Below, one piece after another: positions 61,815 through 64,000 of a stretch of 64,000 nucleotides of DNA. The DNA lies in contig CAYPHA010000002.1 of assembly GCA_964410215.1 (NCBI GenBank), positions 1 through 64,000 of the forward strand, read 5' to 3'. A program made the position numbers and the translations under genes. Numbering within the stretch: the stretch's first letter is position 1; each line of letters starts with the position of its first letter. The notes below the pieces were generated by a model that did not search any database, was not told where the DNA came from, and saw only the letters and a program-made list of their open reading frames with translations. This stretch comes from CAYPHA01 sp964410215 (lineage in GTDB: Bacteria; Calditrichota; Calditrichia; Calditrichales; CAYPHA01).

Positions 61815-64000
61815 TTAAGGTACCCATCTTAATCTGACCGTGCCCGAGACCTTTGAACCCGGTTTCATTTTCATGCGTTCTTTCCCATAATGCCCGGCCA
61901 GGAATATATCGGCTCCCCCCGTATCAAAATCAGCAATGAGTATCTGGCTTTTGTCATCGGACATAAAAGCCCGAACATGCTGGCTACCATCTGAGAGTAC
62001 TTTCAATCCAGTATTATCATCCGAGATCAGCGATGCATGTAAAATATTGCGCCGCGTCGCCCGGAAGTCATTGCATCCCATTGGATGATTATCATGCACC
62101 CAGTCATGGGCCGGTTTTACACGAAAATCCGTAACGGCCTTCCAGGCTTCCGGAAAGGCCTGTGCTGAACCTTCCGGACGTCCGATATGATTGTGCGGAT
62201 ACGCAGTCCAGTACCCTTTACGTTTCCAGTTTAATTGATCATATTGGTTTTTAAAATCAAAAACCAGGCCGATCTGGCGCGGATCAACATCGATCAGGCT
62301 TTCAAACGTATAATCAATCCGAACCTCTTCCGAAGGGCTGACCGTTATCGTATAGCGGCCTTTGGCTTCGTAATACTGTCCCTCCACATCCACATGGACA
62401 CCGGACGCATCCTCACGGGTTGCAATGGAGGTCATCTTCCAGTCATGGCAGGTATCATTATAGGGTTCGATTTCGCGACTGTGTTCGGTTGAACAGGGTC
62501 CGCTGATCAGCTGCAGCATCATGAGATGGGGACCGCCAACAAGGATGGGTGTTTTTCCCGAGAAACCCGAGCGTATTTTTCCGGTTTGAGCGTCAATTTC
62601 CAGACGGGTATTCTTGCCGGCAATCGTTATAATACCGGATTTGCGGGACAGCGTCCGTTTCCCGTCAGATCTGGCGGCAGGTTTCTGTTCACTACTTTTC
62701 TTCCCCAATGGGATCTCATACATGTCGATCAAAAATCCGCGTTTGCTCACAAAGCGGAGTGTAAGGATCTGTCCTTGCCGTGCCGGTTGTTCCGGTGTGA
62801 TTTCGAGTGTTCCTTTTGCGCGCGGCAACATCATGAGACGTGCTGATCCATTCTGGTCTTCCATTTCCCACTGAATGTCAATTTCACTGAGATTGGTAAA
62901 ATCATGCCTGTTTTCCAGGTCTACACGGATAACCTTACCGTCCTCACTGATTTCGACATCTTCAGTCAGGACACGGACCGGTGAGTAGGCTTTTTTGATA
63001 TGCCAGTATTCCGGTTTCTCGCGGCGCCAGCCATCGATGGGACCCCACTCGCCATAGCCAACGGCCTTTCCGTCGGGCAGTTCAAAGACATCGTCGATGC
63101 CGGACCAGATAGCCCCGCCCAAACAGCCTTTTGTACGATACATCTTATCCCACATGGTTTTGATCGCCAGGCCATAATAATCCCGCACACCGGGATCGGT
63201 GACGATTTCCTGACGGTTGTAGGTATTCAGGTGACAATACTCTCCAAAGAGGAGCGGACGTCCCAGGTCAACGATATTCTTTGTGCCATCCGGTCCGGGA
63301 TAATGTTGATTGGCAATCTGCATACTCGTACTGCCGTAGTTATTATATCCGCCCAGAGCCTGGTCATGAAAGGTTTTAGGCCGGGTGGGATCGATCAGAT
63401 TCGTCAGTTTAAAGGCGCTCTCCCAGTTTTTTCCCCAATTGGATTCGTTCGCCATGGACCAGATGATGACACTGGGACGATTATAATAGAACCGGATCAT
63501 TTCCTGAAGCCCCTGACTGATCAGATTGAAAAATGCCGCGTTCTGAGCGTTATTTTCCTGCCAGGTGCTGTTGGCCGCATGTCCGACCCACACAAAAGGT
63601 GCCTCCAGTTCCACGAAGAGGCCCAGGGAATCACAGGCGGCGATAAATTCCTCAGCAGGCGGATAGTGGGATGTGCGGATATAATTCATATTGGCATCGC
63701 GGAACAGTTTGGCATCCTTTTTCCACATGTCATCGGTCAGGCTCCTCCCCCGAACCGGGTGGACTTCATGACGGTTAATACCACGCAGTTTTATGGGACT
63801 GCCGTTTACGAAAACCTGTTCACCGCGTACTTCGATTTTCCGGAATCCGATGGATTGGGATATGGTTTCCAGTGGTTTATTATCATTGTGCAGTGTAACC
63901 AGCATCCGGTATAGATTAGGGTGTTCGGCATCCCATTTTAACACCTTTCCGACCGGTATTTCAGCATAAGCCTTCGCTCCTGTTGCAGCAGAGGAAATCG
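61815..64000 (-). CDS. GH2 family beta-glycosidase, partial (5' end outside window)
   Basis: LacZ-like exo-beta-glycosidase. The frame stays open to position 64000, so the N-terminal sugar-binding domain is missing; the apparent GTG near 63944 is not the start. Visible parts: the end of the immunoglobulin-like domain (WDAEHPNLYRMLVTL), the barrel with GINRHEVHPVRGRS, acid/base Glu in WSMANESNWG, nucleophile Glu in PLLFGEYCHL, and a long C-terminal beta-sandwich similar to Bgal_small_N (NTRLEIDAQTGKIRSGFSG). It differs from the GH2 at 11967, which ends in DUF4982. Beta-galactosidase is the default guess for a mucin-like core. First visible gene of the operon. Confidence 0.92.
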   Translation of the reverse strand, partial: ISSAATGAKAYAEIPVGKVLKWDAEHPNLYRMLVTLHNDNKPLETISQSIGFRKIEVRGEQVFVNGSPIKLRGINRHEVHPVRGRSLTDDMWKKDAKLFRDANMNYIRTSHYPPAEEFIAACDSLGLFVELEAPFVWVGHAANSTWQENNAQNAAFFNLISQGLQEMIRFYYNRPSVIIWSMANESNWGKNWESAFKLTNLIDPTRPKTFHDQALGGYNNYGSTSMQIANQHYPGPDGTKNIVDLGRPLLFGEYCHLNTYNRQEIVTDPGVRDYYGLAIKTMWDKMYRTKGCLGGAIWSGIDDVFELPDGKAVGYGEWGPIDGWRREKPEYWHIKKAYSPVRVLTEDVEISEDGKVIRVDLENRHDFTNLSEIDIQWEMEDQNGSARLMMLPRAKGTLEITPEQPARQGQILTLRFVSKRGFLIDMYEIPLGKKSSEQKPAARSDGKRTLSRKSGIITIAGKNTRLEIDAQTGKIRSGFSGKTPILVGGPHLMMLQLISGPCSTEHSREIEPYNDTCHDWKMTSIATREDASGVHVDVEGQYYEAKGRYTITVSPSEEVRIDYTFESLIDVDPRQIGLVFDFKNQYDQLNWKRKGYWTAYPHNHIGRPEGSAQAFPEAWKAVTDFRVKPAHDWVHDNHPMGCNDFRATRRNILHASLISDDNTGLKVLSDGSQHVRAFMSDDKSQILIADFDTGGADIFLAGHYGKERMKMKPGSKVSGTVRLRWVP

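Noticed and set aside
303..63914. Many open frames of 60-450 codons on the plus strand and in other minus frames
   Set aside because: All lie opposite or inside well-supported genes, lack family motifs and have low-complexity or His/Arg-rich compositions typical of antisense frames.

Overview
The window is a 64 kb piece of a bacterial genome, probably a metagenome-assembled contig because it carries a 100-N scaffold gap (1599-1698) and a 10-N gap (18280-18289). It encodes about 36 intact or partial genes and one pseudogene, all on the minus strand. No rRNA, tRNA, housekeeping, transcription-regulator, SusC or SusD gene is visible, so taxonomy stays open. Tat-dependent lipoprotein signals on sulfatases and Gfo/Idh proteins, Sec lipoproteins on glycosidases, and the enzyme repertoire suggest the FCB group (Bacteroidota, Calditrichota, KSB1 or similar) or PVC. 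This is an inference, not a marker-based assignment.

Reading in the direction of transcription (right to left): 64000-50700 holds a tightly spaced operon of GH2, an AGE-family epimerase, GH116, a sulfatase with a C-terminal discoidin-like domain, an SSS sodium/solute symporter, a UroD-like protein and a second sulfatase. 50500-42300 holds a second UroD-like protein, a GH109, a sulfatase, a broken GH33 sialidase, a C69 dipeptidase and a second GH109. 42235-41539 is an AbrB/PIN toxin-antitoxin pair. 41500-33960 holds GH127, a Gfo/Idh protein, a large DUF5703-ThuA fusion and a third UroD-like protein. 33780-24900 holds an exported double-domain RhaM-type mutarotase, two GH29 fucosidases, a DUF6067/GH123-like protein and an SGNH hydrolase. 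24834-11967 holds an unclassified glycosidase-like protein, a sulfatase, a sialate O-acetylesterase, GH20, GH29 and GH2. 11883-1 holds two GH95 fucosidases flanking a BrnT/BrnA toxin-antitoxin pair, an EEP-family phosphatase or nuclease, GH97, a Gfo/Idh protein and a GH29 running off the left end.

Together the genes look like an extracytoplasmic machine for a sulfated, heavily fucosylated glycan rich in N-acetylhexosamine and possibly O-acetylated. The enzymes are six alpha-L-fucosidases (four GH29, two GH95), two GH109 (alpha-N-acetylgalactosaminidase-type), GH20, a GH123-like protein, four sulfatases, a sialate O-acetylesterase, a sialidase relic and a secreted fucose/rhamnose-type mutarotase. 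A mucin-like or other animal or algal glycoconjugate is the best guess. The only sugar-uptake candidate is the SSS symporter, so monosaccharides or small glycans are probably imported by sodium symport rather than through a TonB-dependent system. Fucose catabolic genes are not in the window.

The non-coding sequence is unusually repeat-rich: seven G-rich palindromes that sit at gene ends and sometimes supply stop codons, 81-82 bp REPIN-like pairs of inverted palindromes plus solo copies, and seven arrays of 7-bp repeats, four of which lie inside signal-peptide codons.
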